The notes: generated from the sequence alone by a model not told the origin. A stretch of DNA of 58,825 bases from Burkholderiales bacterium (GCA_026399835.1 JAPLQE010000074.1:1-58825); one strand, 5' to 3'; counted from the first letter of the stretch, positions 42,762 through 52,336 are shown. Made by a program: numbers and translations.

Positions 42762-43496
42762 ATGCAGGCCCGCCCGATCCGCAGTCCGAACACCGTACGT
42801 TCCTCCTGCAGCGCGCCGCGACCCCTGATCCGTTCGGTCGCGCTCACGGGCGCCCTGCTCGCCGCCCTGCTCGCGCCGGGTTCCCCGGCCGCCGCCGCCG
42901 AGGTCCTCGTGCGAGGCGAGGCCTCGTTCAAGGCCCCGGCCGACACCACCCTCGCCGCGCTGCCCGCCGACGCGCCGGTCCGCGCGGCCGACCTGCGCGG
43001 TGGCTCGCTGAGCTTCGAGCTGAGCTACGACGACGCGACCCCCGATGCCGACGTCGATCCGTGGACCGGCCGCTACGAGCGCGCGATCCGCGCGTTCCGC
43101 GTGCGCATCGGCGACACGCTGCTCGACATGCCGGTCTCGAGCGCACGGCTCGTCGTCTCCGACGGCGGCCAGGGGCGCCCGTACCGGGAATCGGTCCAGT
43201 TCGTCGCCGACGCGCGGGCGGGCGGCTACACCGTGCAGGCCGGGTGGGTGCAACTGAACCAGGCCGCGATGACCGCCGACCTGCGCGGCGCGACGGGCGT
43301 CCTCGACGGTGACCGTCTCCCCGCGCCGTCGCGGCTGGTCGCGCTGCCGACCTCCGGCGAGTTCGACCGGGCGTTCTACCTGCGCATCGATGCGCCGGGC
43401 GATGCGGCCAGGCCGCTCCTCTACCTGAGCACCTCCAAGCTGTCCGTCGGTCTGGCCGGGTCCGCCACCGCTGCAGCCGGCGCCACGGCGCGCTGA
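42762..43496 (+). CDS. Exported protein of unknown function
   Basis: A 244-residue protein with a long basic N-terminus and a Sec signal ([20 protein letters not shown]). The mature part looks beta-rich (GGSLSFELSYDDATPDADVDPWTGRY; FRVRIGDTLLDMPVSSARLVV) with a low-complexity Ala/Gly end. The ATG at 42762 is chosen because GGAG lies six bases upstream; ATG 42750 is in frame. A lipoprotein gene follows after 13 bases and probably belongs to the same transcript. I do not recognise the family. Confidence 0.7.
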   Translation: MQARPIRSPNTVRSSCSAPRPLIRSVALTGALLAALLAPGSPAAAAEVLVRGEASFKAPADTTLAALPADAPVRAADLRGGSLSFELSYDDATPDADVDPWTGRYERAIRAFRVRIGDTLLDMPVSSARLVVSDGGQGRPYRESVQFVADARAGGYTVQAGWVQLNQAAMTADLRGATGVLDGDRLPAPSRLVALPTSGEFDRAFYLRIDAPGDAARPLLYLSTSKLSVGLAGSATAAAGATAR

Positions 43497-43509
43497 TCCG
43501 GAGACCGCG

Positions 43510-43857
43510 ATGACCCCACGCTCCCGTCTGCTCGCGACCACGCTGGCCATGACCCTCGCCCTGGCCGGCTGTGGCCACGATCACTACTACGATCCCGGCC
43601 CGCCTCCGATCGCCGGCCTCGGTCTCACGCTCACCCGGGTCGGTCCGGAAGCCATCCAGCTCGACTGGAGCTTCGATCCGGCCGCCGCCGCCTACGAGGT
43701 CACCCGCGACGGCTTTCCGCTCGCGCGGTCCGCCACGACGAGCCTGGTCGACGCGAGCGTGGTCGGCGGGTTCCGGTACTGCTACCAGGTGACCGGGCGC
43801 GGCTTCTCCGGTGTGGTGGTCTCGGTCACCTCGGTGGGCTGCATCACCGTGTTCTGA
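43510..43857 (+). CDS. Small lipoprotein with fibronectin III-like fold
   Basis: A 115-residue predicted lipoprotein: lipobox LALAGCG at about residue 21, then a His/Tyr-rich HDHYYDPGPPP spacer and a single strand-rich domain resembling fibronectin type III (AIQLDWSFDPAAAAYEVTRDG; RYCYQVTGRGFSG) with two cysteines. It follows the unknown exported protein by 13 bases. The His-rich spacer could bind metal. Function unknown. Confidence 0.65.
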   Translation: MTPRSRLLATTLAMTLALAGCGHDHYYDPGPPPIAGLGLTLTRVGPEAIQLDWSFDPAAAAYEVTRDGFPLARSATTSLVDASVVGGFRYCYQVTGRGFSGVVVSVTSVGCITVF

Positions 43858-43924
43858 GCACGCGAGGCGCACGCCGGACGGGCGAGCGGCCACAATGCGG
43901 CCGACGTCTTCACCGGACACCGCC

Positions 43925-45643
43925 ATGGACCCGATCGGCCCCTTCGTCCACACCGAGCATCCCGCCGTGCCGCCCGCGCTCGAGGCGGGTCGCGATCCGG
44001 TGCGCCATCGCGTCGCGATCGCCGGCGGCGGGCCGGTCGGCCTGGCGCTGGCCCTGGCCCTGGCGCAATGGGGTGTCGCCTCGGTGATCATCGAGGCCGA
44101 CACCACGGTGTGCGTCGGCAGCCGTGCGATCTGCGTCTCGCGCCGCAGCCTGGAGATCCTCGGGGAGCTGGGGGCGCTGGACGGGCACCTGGCCCGCGGC
44201 CTGCCCTGGGAGGGCGGGCGCACCTTCCATCGCACCGACGAGATCCTGCGCTTCGGCATGCCGCAGGACGCGCTGCAGCGTCTGCCGCCGATGATCAACC
44301 TGCAGCAGTACTGGATCGAGCACTACCTGGTCGAGGCGGCGGCCGCGCATCCGGCGCTGATCGACATCCGCTGGGGCAGCGAGCTCGTCGGCTTCGAGGC
44401 CGACGATGACGGCGTGTCGATGACGGTCCGCTGCGCCGACGCCGAGCACGCGATGCGGGCCGACTGGCTGGTCGCCTGCGACGGTGGTCAGAGCTTCGTG
44501 CGGCGCTCGATGGGCCTGAAGCTCGAAGGCACTGCGTTCGAGGGCAAGTACGTGATCGTCGACATCACGCTGCCGAGCGCCTATCCCGCCGAACGACGCG
44601 CCTGGTTCGATCCGCCGTCGAACCCCGGCTCGACGGTGCTGATGCACAAGCAGCCCGACGACCTGTGGCGGCTCGATTACCAGATCCCCGACGACGCGGA
44701 CCTCGAGGCCGAGCTGCGGCCCGAGCGGGTCGGCCCCTTCGTGCAGCGGCACCTCGACATGATCGGCGAGGGGCACCTGCCCTGGGAGATCGTGTGGATC
44801 AGCGCCTATCGCGCCGGCGCGATGAGCCTCGATCGCTACCGGCACGGCCGCATCCCGTTCGCCGGCAACGCGGCGCATGCGATGCCGATCTTCGGCGTGC
44901 GTGGCCTGAACTCCGGGTTCGACGACGCGCACAACCTCGGCTGGAAGCTGGCGTCGGTGGTGCGCGGCCTGGGCGGCGAGGCGCTGCTCGACAGCTACGA
45001 CACCGAGCGTCGCCATGCGTACCGCGTGAACGCGGCGAGCGCGATCCAGAGCACCGAGTTCATGGCGCCGCCGTCGCGGGGCTTCTCGCTGATGCGCGAG
45101 GCGGCGATCACGCTCGCCCACCGGCATGCGTCGATCGCGCAACTCGCGAATCCGCGTCAGACGCTGCCGATCGGCTATCCCGATTCGCCGCTGTCGGCGG
45201 CGTCCGATCCGGCGACGGGCGGCCCGGCGCCGGGCGATCCGCCTCGCGAGGCGCCGTTGCGCGGGCCCCAGGGCGCGACCCACCTGAGCGCGCTGCTCGG
45301 CTCGGCGTGGACGGTGCTGGCCTTCGTCGCGCCGCAGGCTTCGCGGCTCGATCTGGCGCTCGATCGTCTGCTGGGCGCGCTCGAGCGCGGGCCGCTGCCG
45401 CTGAGGACGCTGGAGGTGGTCGCCGCCGGCGAGCCCATGCACGCGGGCAACCGCATCCGGGCGGTCGACGACGCGACGACCGAGGGCCGTGTCGCGGCGG
45501 TTCGCTGGGGGGCGCTCGACGGCGCGGTCGTGCTGCTGCGCCCGGACGGGCATGTCGCCGGCCGCTGGCGCCGGCCCGACCCCGCGACGCTGGGCGCCGC
45601 GCTCGACGCCGCCCGAGGGCTGCGTGCCGAGGTGGTCCGATGA
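43925..45643 (+). CDS. FAD-dependent aromatic hydroxylase (MhpA/PheA type)
   Basis: A 572-residue class A flavoprotein monooxygenase. FAD motifs: VAIAGGGPVGLALALALAQWG, LVACDGGQSFVRRSMG and GRIPFAGNAAHAMPIFGVRGLNSGFDDAHNLGWKL; the last deviates from the usual GDAAH and GGQGLN. The C-terminal thioredoxin-like domain (LLGSAWTVLAFVAPQ) is also present. The start overlaps nothing; ATG 43895 in frame would add ten residues. It is coupled by ATGA overlap to a DUF2783 gene. It converges on the mhp cluster and likely hydroxylates a related phenolic substrate (inference). Confidence 0.85.
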   Translation: MDPIGPFVHTEHPAVPPALEAGRDPVRHRVAIAGGGPVGLALALALAQWGVASVIIEADTTVCVGSRAICVSRRSLEILGELGALDGHLARGLPWEGGRTFHRTDEILRFGMPQDALQRLPPMINLQQYWIEHYLVEAAAAHPALIDIRWGSELVGFEADDDGVSMTVRCADAEHAMRADWLVACDGGQSFVRRSMGLKLEGTAFEGKYVIVDITLPSAYPAERRAWFDPPSNPGSTVLMHKQPDDLWRLDYQIPDDADLEAELRPERVGPFVQRHLDMIGEGHLPWEIVWISAYRAGAMSLDRYRHGRIPFAGNAAHAMPIFGVRGLNSGFDDAHNLGWKLASVVRGLGGEALLDSYDTERRHAYRVNAASAIQSTEFMAPPSRGFSLMREAAITLAHRHASIAQLANPRQTLPIGYPDSPLSAASDPATGGPAPGDPPREAPLRGPQGATHLSALLGSAWTVLAFVAPQASRLDLALDRLLGALERGPLPLRTLEVVAAGEPMHAGNRIRAVDDATTEGRVAAVRWGALDGAVVLLRPDGHVAGRWRRPDPATLGAALDAARGLRAEVVR

Positions 45644-45846
45644 GCGCGACCCTGTCCCCCGAGGCCCGCGATGCGCTGTACCGCGAGTGCGCGCTGGCGA
45701 TCACGGCCGTCGGCCGCGAGCGCGAGAGCCTGTTCCTCGCGCGGCTGACCCTGCTGCTGATGGAGGCGGTGGGCGACGAGGCGCATTGTCGCGAGGCGAT
45801 CGAGGCGGCGGCGAGCGCGCTGCCCGCGCCCAGCCTGTCGCGTTGA
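45640..45846 (+). CDS. DUF2783 small protein
   Basis: A 68-residue cytosolic helical protein (LSPEARDALYRECALAITAVG; LFLARLTLLLMEAVGDEAHC) matching the DUF2783 family, which is repeatedly found directly after FAD monooxygenase genes. Its start overlaps the stop of the monooxygenase (ATGA), pointing to a stoichiometric partner. Function is unknown. Confidence 0.75.
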   Translation: MSATLSPEARDALYRECALAITAVGRERESLFLARLTLLLMEAVGDEAHCREAIEAAASALPAPSLSR

Positions 45847-45903
45847 GTCGAGGCCCGCGCGCCCGGGCCCGGCGGCGTCAGACGACCCGGGCGGCCTGCC
45901 GCG

Positions 45904-46698
45904 TCACGCGTCGGCGAAGCGCGCGACGACGCTGCCGAGGCCGTCGATGCGGGCCTCGAAGCGATCGCCGGGGCGCGCGGCCACCATCGGCCCGAGCGCG
46001 CCGGTCATCACCAGGTCGCCGGCGCGCAGCGGCTGGCCGAGGGCGGCCATCTTGCGCGCGAGCCAGGTCGCCGCCACCAGCGGGTGGCCGAGGCAGGCCG
46101 CGCCGATGCCGCTCGAGACGGTCTCGCCCGCACGCACGGTGGTCATCGTGCACAGCTTGAGGTCGAGCCCGTCGAGGCGGCGCGGCACGCCGCCCAGCAC
46201 GACCAGCCCCGAGGACGCATTGTCGGCCACTGTGTCGACGAAGCGGATGTTCCAGTCGCGCACGCGGCTGCCGACGACCTCGATCGCGGGCAGCGCATAG
46301 GCGACCGCGCGGATCACCTCGAGCAGCGTCGTGTCGGCGTCCGGCAGGTCGCGCTCGAGCATCAGCGCGACCTCGGTCTCGACCTTCGGCTGCTGGGTGC
46401 GCGCCACCGTGATCGGCTCGTCGTCGCCGAGCACCATGTCCGCGAACAGCGTGCCGAAGTCGGGCTGGTCGACCCCGAGCTGGCGCTGCACGGCGGGCGC
46501 GGTCAGGCCGATCTTGCGGCCGACGATGCGTCGGCCCTGTCCGGTCCAGTGCGCGACGTTGCAGTGCTGCACGGCATAGGCGAGCGCCTCGTCGGCGTGG
46601 GGGATCGCGTCGCGCAGCGGCTCGATCGGCACGCCGGTGCGCTCGGCCTCGCGCAGCCGCGAGGCGTAGAGGGTGGTCGGGGTGAGGTGCTGGGTCAT
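45904..46698 (-). CDS. mhpD: 2-keto-4-pentenoate hydratase MhpD
   Basis: A 264-residue fumarylacetoacetate-hydrolase-superfamily hydratase. It adds water to 2-hydroxypenta-2,4-dienoate to make 4-hydroxy-2-oxovalerate. Landmarks: [32 protein letters not shown] and metal ligands in [16 protein letters not shown], and [12 protein letters not shown]. It is third in mhpA-mhpB-mhpD, its start overlapping the mhpB stop. Confidence 0.92.
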   Translation of the reverse strand: MTQHLTPTTLYASRLREAERTGVPIEPLRDAIPHADEALAYAVQHCNVAHWTGQGRRIVGRKIGLTAPAVQRQLGVDQPDFGTLFADMVLGDDEPITVARTQQPKVETEVALMLERDLPDADTTLLEVIRAVAYALPAIEVVGSRVRDWNIRFVDTVADNASSGLVVLGGVPRRLDGLDLKLCTMTTVRAGETVSSGIGAACLGHPLVAATWLARKMAALGQPLRAGDLVMTGALGPMVAARPGDRFEARIDGLGSVVARFADA

Positions 46699-47654
46699 CG
46701 GGAGGCTCCGGTGTGCAGGAAGAGGGCGCCGTAGCCGGCGATCCATTCGGGTATCGCCCGGTAGCCGCGCACCGGGCAGGCGAGCGCGGCGCCGGTGTCG
46801 GGCATCGCGGCGCGCGCGATCAGCCAGGTCTTCGACTCGTGGGCCGAGAGGCCCGCGTCGCGGGTGATGCCGGCCTCGTCGAGCGCGGTCAGCGCGTCGA
46901 GCCTGCCGTCTGCGATCGCATCCATCCAGCGCCGGTCCCAGTCGGGCGCGAGCGGCCTGATCGCCGTGTCGCCGGCGGCGAGCGCCATGCCCGCCGCCAT
47001 CACGCGCCGCGTCTTCGCGTCGCGCTCGGCCTCGGTGGCCTCGCGCGCGACGGTGATGCGTTCGCGCACGGCCGCGTCCGGGTGGGCGAGGGTGGGAACC
47101 GGCGGCTCGTGCGACAGTCCGCCCGAGCCGATCACCAGCGTGCGGCGCGGCTCGGCGTCGAGGAAGCGCCCGAGCGCCTCGCCGAGCGCCCGGCAGCGGC
47201 GCAGGCGCGGAATGCCCGGCTGCGCGACCGCGTTCATGAAGATCGGCACGATCGGCGGCGTGTCGAGCCCGCCCCAGAGGATCTGCAGCGCCTGCGAGAA
47301 GCCGTGGTCGACGCTCATGCGGCGCGAGACCGCGACGTCGAAGTCGGCGTCCATCAGGTGGGTCGCCAGGGCGATGGCCGCGCCGGCGTCGACGTTCAGG
47401 CGGCCGGCCGGCGTCGTGTAGTCGCCGACGGCATGCGCCGCGTCGCCGATGCAGAAGGGCGGCATCAGTGCGTTGAAGAACCCGTTGTAGTGGTCGGGGC
47501 CGATCAGCACGACGAGCTCGGGCGCCCAGGCGTGCACGGCGTCGCGCAGCGCGGCGAGCAGCGCGTCGATCTCGTGGCGCACCTCGGGTGCGACCGGGTT
47601 CAGGTCCATCAGCGGGGTGTGCGACAGCCCCAGGAACGCACGGTCGGTGCTCAT
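46695..47654 (-). CDS. mhpB: 2,3-dihydroxyphenylpropionate 1,2-dioxygenase MhpB
   Basis: A 319-residue class III extradiol dioxygenase that cleaves the ring of 3-(2,3-dihydroxyphenyl)propionate with Fe(II). Active-site landmarks: [13 protein letters not shown], the [16 protein letters not shown] motif with catalytic His, and [14 protein letters not shown]. Length fits the E. coli enzyme. Both ends overlap neighbours by four bases. Confidence 0.93.
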   Translation of the reverse strand: MSTDRAFLGLSHTPLMDLNPVAPEVRHEIDALLAALRDAVHAWAPELVVLIGPDHYNGFFNALMPPFCIGDAAHAVGDYTTPAGRLNVDAGAAIALATHLMDADFDVAVSRRMSVDHGFSQALQILWGGLDTPPIVPIFMNAVAQPGIPRLRRCRALGEALGRFLDAEPRRTLVIGSGGLSHEPPVPTLAHPDAAVRERITVAREATEAERDAKTRRVMAAGMALAAGDTAIRPLAPDWDRRWMDAIADGRLDALTALDEAGITRDAGLSAHESKTWLIARAAMPDTGAALACPVRGYRAIPEWIAGYGALFLHTGASR

Positions 47655-49324
47655 GCGGCCTCCTTCGTCGGCAGGGTTCGGGGCGCGCCGAGCGCCGCCA
47701 CGTCGATCCGCAGGCGTGCGGCGAGTTCGCGCAGTGTGGCATCGAGCTGCCAGGGGAAGCAGACCGCCGCGACGATGCGGTCGGGCCGCAGCACGACGAC
47801 CGAGCCGGGCGCGGCGTCGAACCAGCGCTTGAAGGTGCCGTCGACGTCGGCGAGCACCAGGCCGTCCTCGGGCGGCTCGCGCTCGAGCGACTGGCACGCC
47901 GGGCGCACGACGACGCGGCGGGCGTCGAGCGCCGCGAGCAGGCGGCGCGAGTCGGCGCCGAGCCAGGCGTCGAAGCGCGCGCTCCAGCCGATCAGCGCGA
48001 AGCGCAGCCCGATCGCATCGTCGAGCTTCGAGATGCGCCCGGTGCCATCCGCGACACGCGGCTGCACGAACACCTTGCCGACCGCGCCCGCGGCGTCCGG
48101 CGCGCCGGGGTGGACGACCGCGCCGTCCGCGAAGAAGGGCATCGGCTTGAAGCGCATCTCGGCGATGTAGCGGCGCACCGGCCCGATCCGCGACAGCAGC
48201 GGGCCGAGCAGGTTGCGCGCGAGCCGGGCCAGCGGGCCGGCGGGCACGAAGATCTTCCCGACCAGCACCGACAGCTCGATCATCGCGCCGGCATGGGCGT
48301 GCCGCTCCTGCGTGTAGGTGTCGAGCAGGTCGTCGCCGGCCACGCCGCGCGAGGCCAGCGCGAGCTTCCAGCCGAGGTTGGTCGCGTCGCGGATGCCGGT
48401 GTTGAAGCCCTGGCCCTGCCAGACCGGCATCAGATGCGCGGCGTCGCCGGCGATCAGCACGCGTCCCGAGCGGAATGTGGGCGCGATGCGCGCGTGGTGC
48501 ATGTAGACACGGCGCCGGATGATCCGCGGACGCACGTCGGCCGGCAGCACGCGCGCGAGCAGCGCATGCACGCGCGCGTCGCTCTCGAACTCGGCCTCGT
48601 CGGCGCCGTCGGGCACCATGAACTCGAAGCGGCGGATGCCGTGGGGCAGCGCGAGCTCGACGTAGGGGAAGTCGTCGTCGAGCCGGAAGCTGACGTTGGG
48701 CGTGCCGATCGGATCGTCGGCCAGGTCGATCACCAGCCAGCGCGTCGATTCGCTGCGGCCTTCGAACGGCAGGCCCATAGCGTTGCGCACCGGGCTGCGG
48801 CCGCCGTCGCAGCCGACCAGCCACTTCGCGTCGACGACCACCGGTGCGCCGATCGCATCGCCCGCCTCGTCGACGGTGCGCAGCGTGACACGCAGGCCGC
48901 TGCCGTCCGGCCCGATCGGCGCCACCGACTCGAACGCGTGGCACAGCGCCAGGCTCACCTGCGGGAAGCGTCCGAGACCGAGGGCGAGCTCGCGGTCCAC
49001 CAGCGGCTGGATGAAGCCGTTGCGCCGCGGCCAGCCGAAGGGCTCGGCGGTGGGCTCGATCGAGGCGAGGAGCCGGCCGCGCCGGTCGACGAAGCGCATC
49101 ACCTGGTTCGGCACGGTGTGCCGGCGCACCGCCTCGACCAGCCCCACCGCCTGGAAGCTGCGCAGCGCCTCGTCGTCGACGCCGACCCCGCGCGGATAGT
49201 CGATCAGCGCCGGCAGGCGCTCGACGACCAGGGTGCGCACGCCGAGCGTGCCCAGGTGGTTCGCGAGCGTGAGGCCGCAGGGCCCCGCGCCGACGATCAG
49301 CACGTCGCAGTCGGTCGGCAGCAT
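47651..49324 (-). CDS. mhpA: 3-(3-hydroxyphenyl)propionate hydroxylase MhpA
   Basis: A 557-residue FAD monooxygenase that ortho-hydroxylates 3-hydroxyphenylpropionate. Motifs: [36 protein letters not shown], and [33 protein letters not shown], all canonical. It is the first gene of the minus-strand mhp operon; the stop overlaps mhpB. The 145-base gap to the regulator holds the palindromic operator. Confidence 0.93.
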   Translation of the reverse strand: MLPTDCDVLIVGAGPCGLTLANHLGTLGVRTLVVERLPALIDYPRGVGVDDEALRSFQAVGLVEAVRRHTVPNQVMRFVDRRGRLLASIEPTAEPFGWPRRNGFIQPLVDRELALGLGRFPQVSLALCHAFESVAPIGPDGSGLRVTLRTVDEAGDAIGAPVVVDAKWLVGCDGGRSPVRNAMGLPFEGRSESTRWLVIDLADDPIGTPNVSFRLDDDFPYVELALPHGIRRFEFMVPDGADEAEFESDARVHALLARVLPADVRPRIIRRRVYMHHARIAPTFRSGRVLIAGDAAHLMPVWQGQGFNTGIRDATNLGWKLALASRGVAGDDLLDTYTQERHAHAGAMIELSVLVGKIFVPAGPLARLARNLLGPLLSRIGPVRRYIAEMRFKPMPFFADGAVVHPGAPDAAGAVGKVFVQPRVADGTGRISKLDDAIGLRFALIGWSARFDAWLGADSRRLLAALDARRVVVRPACQSLEREPPEDGLVLADVDGTFKRWFDAAPGSVVVLRPDRIVAAVCFPWQLDATLRELAARLRIDVAALGAPRTLPTKEAA

Positions 49325-49460
49325 GGGGTCGTCTCCGGTGGGCCGCCCGCACGGGCGGCGGTGAGGCAGGGTGCATCCGCGGATGCCGGTCGCGGATCGG
49401 GCCGGGCCGGATCGCTCCGGGTGCCGCACTGTCGTCCCTCGCCGCCGATCGGTAAACTGG

Positions 49461-49475
49461 GTGCACCAGGTGCAC
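49461..49475. promoter_or_regulatory. MhpR-type operator palindrome
   Basis: GTGCACCAGGTGCAC is a perfect 15-base inverted repeat around one central base. It matches the core of the E. coli MhpR operator as I recall it (GGTGCACCTGGTGCACA, read on the other strand). It lies about 137 bases from the mhpA start, a place fit for an upstream activator, and overlaps the region where mhpR translation could begin. Confidence 0.75.
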
Positions 49476-50315
49476 GTTCGACGCCTGTCCGGAGATGCAC
49501 CGCTGCGCAGCGGACCGCATGTCACGACGCAGCAGTACAAGACGGTCCGCGGCCTGTCGCGCGGGCTCGCCGTGCTGTGCGCGCTGAACCGCTCGGCCGG
49601 CGGCATCGCCACCGTCACCGAGATCGCGCAGGCGTGCGCGATGCACCGCACGACGGTCAAGCGGCTGCTCGAGACGCTGCGCGCCGACGGCTTCGTGCGC
49701 CACAGCGACCGCGAGGGCCAGTATTCGCTGACCTTCGAGGTGCGGCGCCTGAGCGAGGGCTTCGAGGACGAGGCCTGGGTGTCCGAGGTCGCCGGGCCCG
49801 CGATGCGCGATGCGGTGCGGCGCATCGTCTGGCCCTGCGACCTCGCCACCGCGGAGGCGGGCTTTCTTGTCGTGCGGGAGTCCACCCACAGGCTGAGCGC
49901 GCTGTCGCAGCACCGCGCGATGATCGGCGAACGGCTGCCGATGCTGGTCACCGCCGCGGGGCGCGCCTACCTCGCGGCCTGCGGCGAGCTCGAGCGCCAA
50001 GCGCTGCTCGAGCTGCTGCGCCAGCGCGCGGACCGCTCGGGCGAGCTCGCACGAGACACCGCCTGGGTCGGGCGCACGATCCGCGAGACGCTGCGCCGCG
50101 GCTATGCGTACAACGACGGCGAGTGGAGCCGCGAGGCGGCGTTCTCGGCGATCGCGGTGCCGGTGAAGTCGGGGCGCCGGCTGATCGCCGCGGTCAACAT
50201 GGTGTTTCCGAAGGCCGCGGTGTCGCGCCACGACCTCGATGTCCGCTTCGCGCCCGAGCTGCTGCGGCTGGCGCGCGCCATCGGACGCGGTGCGAAGCCG
50301 ATGGTGGGCGGCTGA
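49470..50315 (+). CDS. mhpR: IclR-family transcriptional activator MhpR
   Basis: A regulator of about 281 residues matching E. coli MhpR: QQYKTVRGLSRGLAVLCALN, helix-turn-helix ACAMHRTTVKRLLETLRADGFVRH, then LSALSQHRAMIGERLPML and FSAIAVPVKSG of the IclR effector domain. It is read divergently from mhpA. The start is uncertain: no ATG occurs in frame near the conserved N-terminus; GTG 49470 or 49461, or a rare CTG at 49503 (with GGAG nine bases upstream), are the options, and the GTGs lie in the operator. The domain content is sure, the start is not. Confidence 0.85.
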   Translation: MHVRRLSGDAPLRSGPHVTTQQYKTVRGLSRGLAVLCALNRSAGGIATVTEIAQACAMHRTTVKRLLETLRADGFVRHSDREGQYSLTFEVRRLSEGFEDEAWVSEVAGPAMRDAVRRIVWPCDLATAEAGFLVVRESTHRLSALSQHRAMIGERLPMLVTAAGRAYLAACGELERQALLELLRQRADRSGELARDTAWVGRTIRETLRRGYAYNDGEWSREAAFSAIAVPVKSGRRLIAAVNMVFPKAAVSRHDLDVRFAPELLRLARAIGRGAKPMVGG

Positions 50316-50356
50316 CGCGTCCGGCCGCGCAGCCGGGCGGGGGGTGCTGCCGCCCG

Positions 50357-51427
50357 CTACGCGCTCGCCCGGTACCAGGCGACGCCGTCGGCATCGATCT
50401 CGACCGTCGCCTCGCCCTGGGCGATCAGCCGGTTCAGGTGTGCGAGCGTCTCGCCGGTCGCCATGCCGAGCAGCCCGCGCGAGTCGATCGGCCGCCGGAA
50501 CAGCGCGGTGAAGACGTCGACCACGCGGCGCGGCTCGGACAGCCGCTCGCGCAGCGCGGCCAGGCCGCGGGCATGGCCGTCGGCGAGCTCGTCGAGGCGC
50601 GCGTGCAGGCCGCGGAACGGCAGGTTGTGCGCCGGCAGCACCAGCACGTCGTCGGGCACGGTCGCCTTGATCTTGGCCAGCGAGGCGAGCCAGTCGCCGA
50701 GCGGGTCGGCGTCGGGCTCGGTCGGGAACACCGAGACGTTCGAGGAGATCCGCGGCAGCACCTGGTCGCCCGAGACCAGCAGCTTGAGCGCGGGGCTGTA
50801 CAGGCAGGCGTGCTCGGGCGAATGGCCGCTGCCGGTGACGACCTGCCAGTCGTGCTCGCCGATGCGGAAGGTCTCGCCGTCGATGATGCGCCGGTAGCTG
50901 TCGGGCAGCGCGTAGGTGGACTTGCCGAACTCGCCGAAGCGCGCCCGGTAATGCTCCAGCGCATCGTCGTCCCAGCCGGCGCGGCGGTAGAAGCGGGTGC
51001 CGTCCTCGGGCGCGTCGCGGCCGGTGTCGGCCACCAGCACGCGGCAGGTCAGGTATTCGAGCCGCGTCATCCACAGGCGGCAGCCGGTCCGGCGCGTGAT
51101 CCATCCGGCCATGCCGACATGGTCCGGGTGCATGTGCGTGACCACGACCCGCTCGATGTCGCGGCCGCCGAGCGCGCCGTCGCGCAGCGCTCGCCACGCC
51201 GCTGCGGTCTCGGGCGAGCGCAGCCCGGAGTCGACGAGCGTCCAGCGTCCGCCGTCGGCGATCGCCCACAGGTTGATGTGCGACAGCGAGAACGGCAGCG
51301 GCATGCGGATCCACAGCACGCCGGGCGCGACCTCGATCGCCTCGCCGGTGGGGGGCGGCGTCTCGAACGGATAGTCGAGCACGGCGCGGGGCGGCTGGTC
51401 GGGCGAGGCGGCGGCGGTGGCGGTCAT
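50357..51427 (-). CDS. MBL-fold metallo-hydrolase
   Basis: A 356-residue metallo-beta-lactamase-fold hydrolase. The metal motif VVVTHMHPDHVGMAGWI (HxHxDH), further His in GSGHSPEHACLY and Asp in LLVSGDQVLP are present, plus the C-terminal helical extension common to this group (MATGETLAHLNRLIAQG). Cytosolic. Its substrate is unknown; similar genes accompany aromatic and acyl-CoA catabolic clusters. It is read divergently from the carbonic anhydrase gene and convergent to mhpR. Confidence 0.88.
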   Translation of the reverse strand: MTATAAASPDQPPRAVLDYPFETPPPTGEAIEVAPGVLWIRMPLPFSLSHINLWAIADGGRWTLVDSGLRSPETAAAWRALRDGALGGRDIERVVVTHMHPDHVGMAGWITRRTGCRLWMTRLEYLTCRVLVADTGRDAPEDGTRFYRRAGWDDDALEHYRARFGEFGKSTYALPDSYRRIIDGETFRIGEHDWQVVTGSGHSPEHACLYSPALKLLVSGDQVLPRISSNVSVFPTEPDADPLGDWLASLAKIKATVPDDVLVLPAHNLPFRGLHARLDELADGHARGLAALRERLSEPRRVVDVFTALFRRPIDSRGLLGMATGETLAHLNRLIAQGEATVEIDADGVAWYRASA

Positions 51428-51589
51428 GGGGGCGGGGCGGGCCGGCGCGAGCGGCGCGCGCGGCAGGCCCGGATCGTGACGATCGTCCGATCCTACACGC
51501 ACCGGCCGGGGTCCGGCCGCCGCCGCGTTTCCCGTATCCTGTGGCGGCCGCAGGCGCCGGACATCCGGCAGGGAGCCCGGGCGCAGCCC

Positions 51590-52336
51590 ATGGACGACAT
51601 CGATTTCCTCTTCTCGAACAACCGGGCCTGGGCCCGGCGGATGTGCGACGACGACCCGGCCTTCTTCAGCCGCCTCGCCGAGCAGCAGGCGCCGCGCTAC
51701 CTGTGGATCGGCTGCTCCGACAGCCGGGTGCCGGCCAACCAGATCATCGGGCTGGCGCCGGGCGAGATCTTCGTCCACCGCAACGTGGCCAACCTGGTGG
51801 TGTTCACCGACCTGAACTGCCTGTCGGTCATCCAGTACGCGGTCGACGTGCTCAAGGTCGAGCACGTGATGGTGGTCGGGCACTACGGCTGCGGCGGCGT
51901 GCAGGCGGTGCTCGAGCGGCGCAAGCTCGGCCTGGTCGACAGCTGGCTGCATCATGTCGAGGACCTGATGCACATGCACGCGCGCCGGCTCGACGCGATC
52001 GAGGACCCGCACGAGCGGGCCGACCGGCTGTGCGAGATCAACGTGCTCGAGCAGGTCGGCCACGTCGGCCGCCTGCCGATGGTCGAGGATGCATGGAACC
52101 GCGGGCAGAAGCTGACCCTGCACGGGATGATCTACGGCATCCACGACGGCCTGCTGCGCGAGCTCTGCCCGGGCATCACCGCGCCGGTCGAGCCGGCCGA
52201 ATGGCGGCGCACCGCGCTGCGGGCGCTGTTCGATCGACCGGGAGGCCGTGCGGTGCGGCCGACCCGTCAGGGTGCCGACGACGGTGACGGGTCCGAACGC
52301 CAGGGCGGCGCGCCGGCGGACGACGGCGAGGGCTGA
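51590..52336 (+). CDS. can: Beta-class carbonic anhydrase
   Basis: A 248-residue zinc enzyme that interconverts CO2 and bicarbonate. Zinc ligands lie in IGCSDSRVPANQI and GHYGCGGVQAVL, with the Asp-Arg dyad in CSDSR. The first 210 residues match E. coli Can; the last about 30 are a low-complexity Asp/Gly/Arg tail. It stands alone. Confidence 0.95.
   Translation: MDDIDFLFSNNRAWARRMCDDDPAFFSRLAEQQAPRYLWIGCSDSRVPANQIIGLAPGEIFVHRNVANLVVFTDLNCLSVIQYAVDVLKVEHVMVVGHYGCGGVQAVLERRKLGLVDSWLHHVEDLMHMHARRLDAIEDPHERADRLCEINVLEQVGHVGRLPMVEDAWNRGQKLTLHGMIYGIHDGLLRELCPGITAPVEPAEWRRTALRALFDRPGGRAVRPTRQGADDGDGSERQGGAPADDGEG

Noticed and set aside
46695-52336. Very long open frames antisense or out of frame to the mhp, MBL and carbonic anhydrase genes (over 1500 codons on each strand)
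   Set aside because: They are products of the high GC content. Their translations are Arg/Ala/Gly/Pro-rich without domains, whereas the genes called here have intact motifs, normal starts and operon overlaps.
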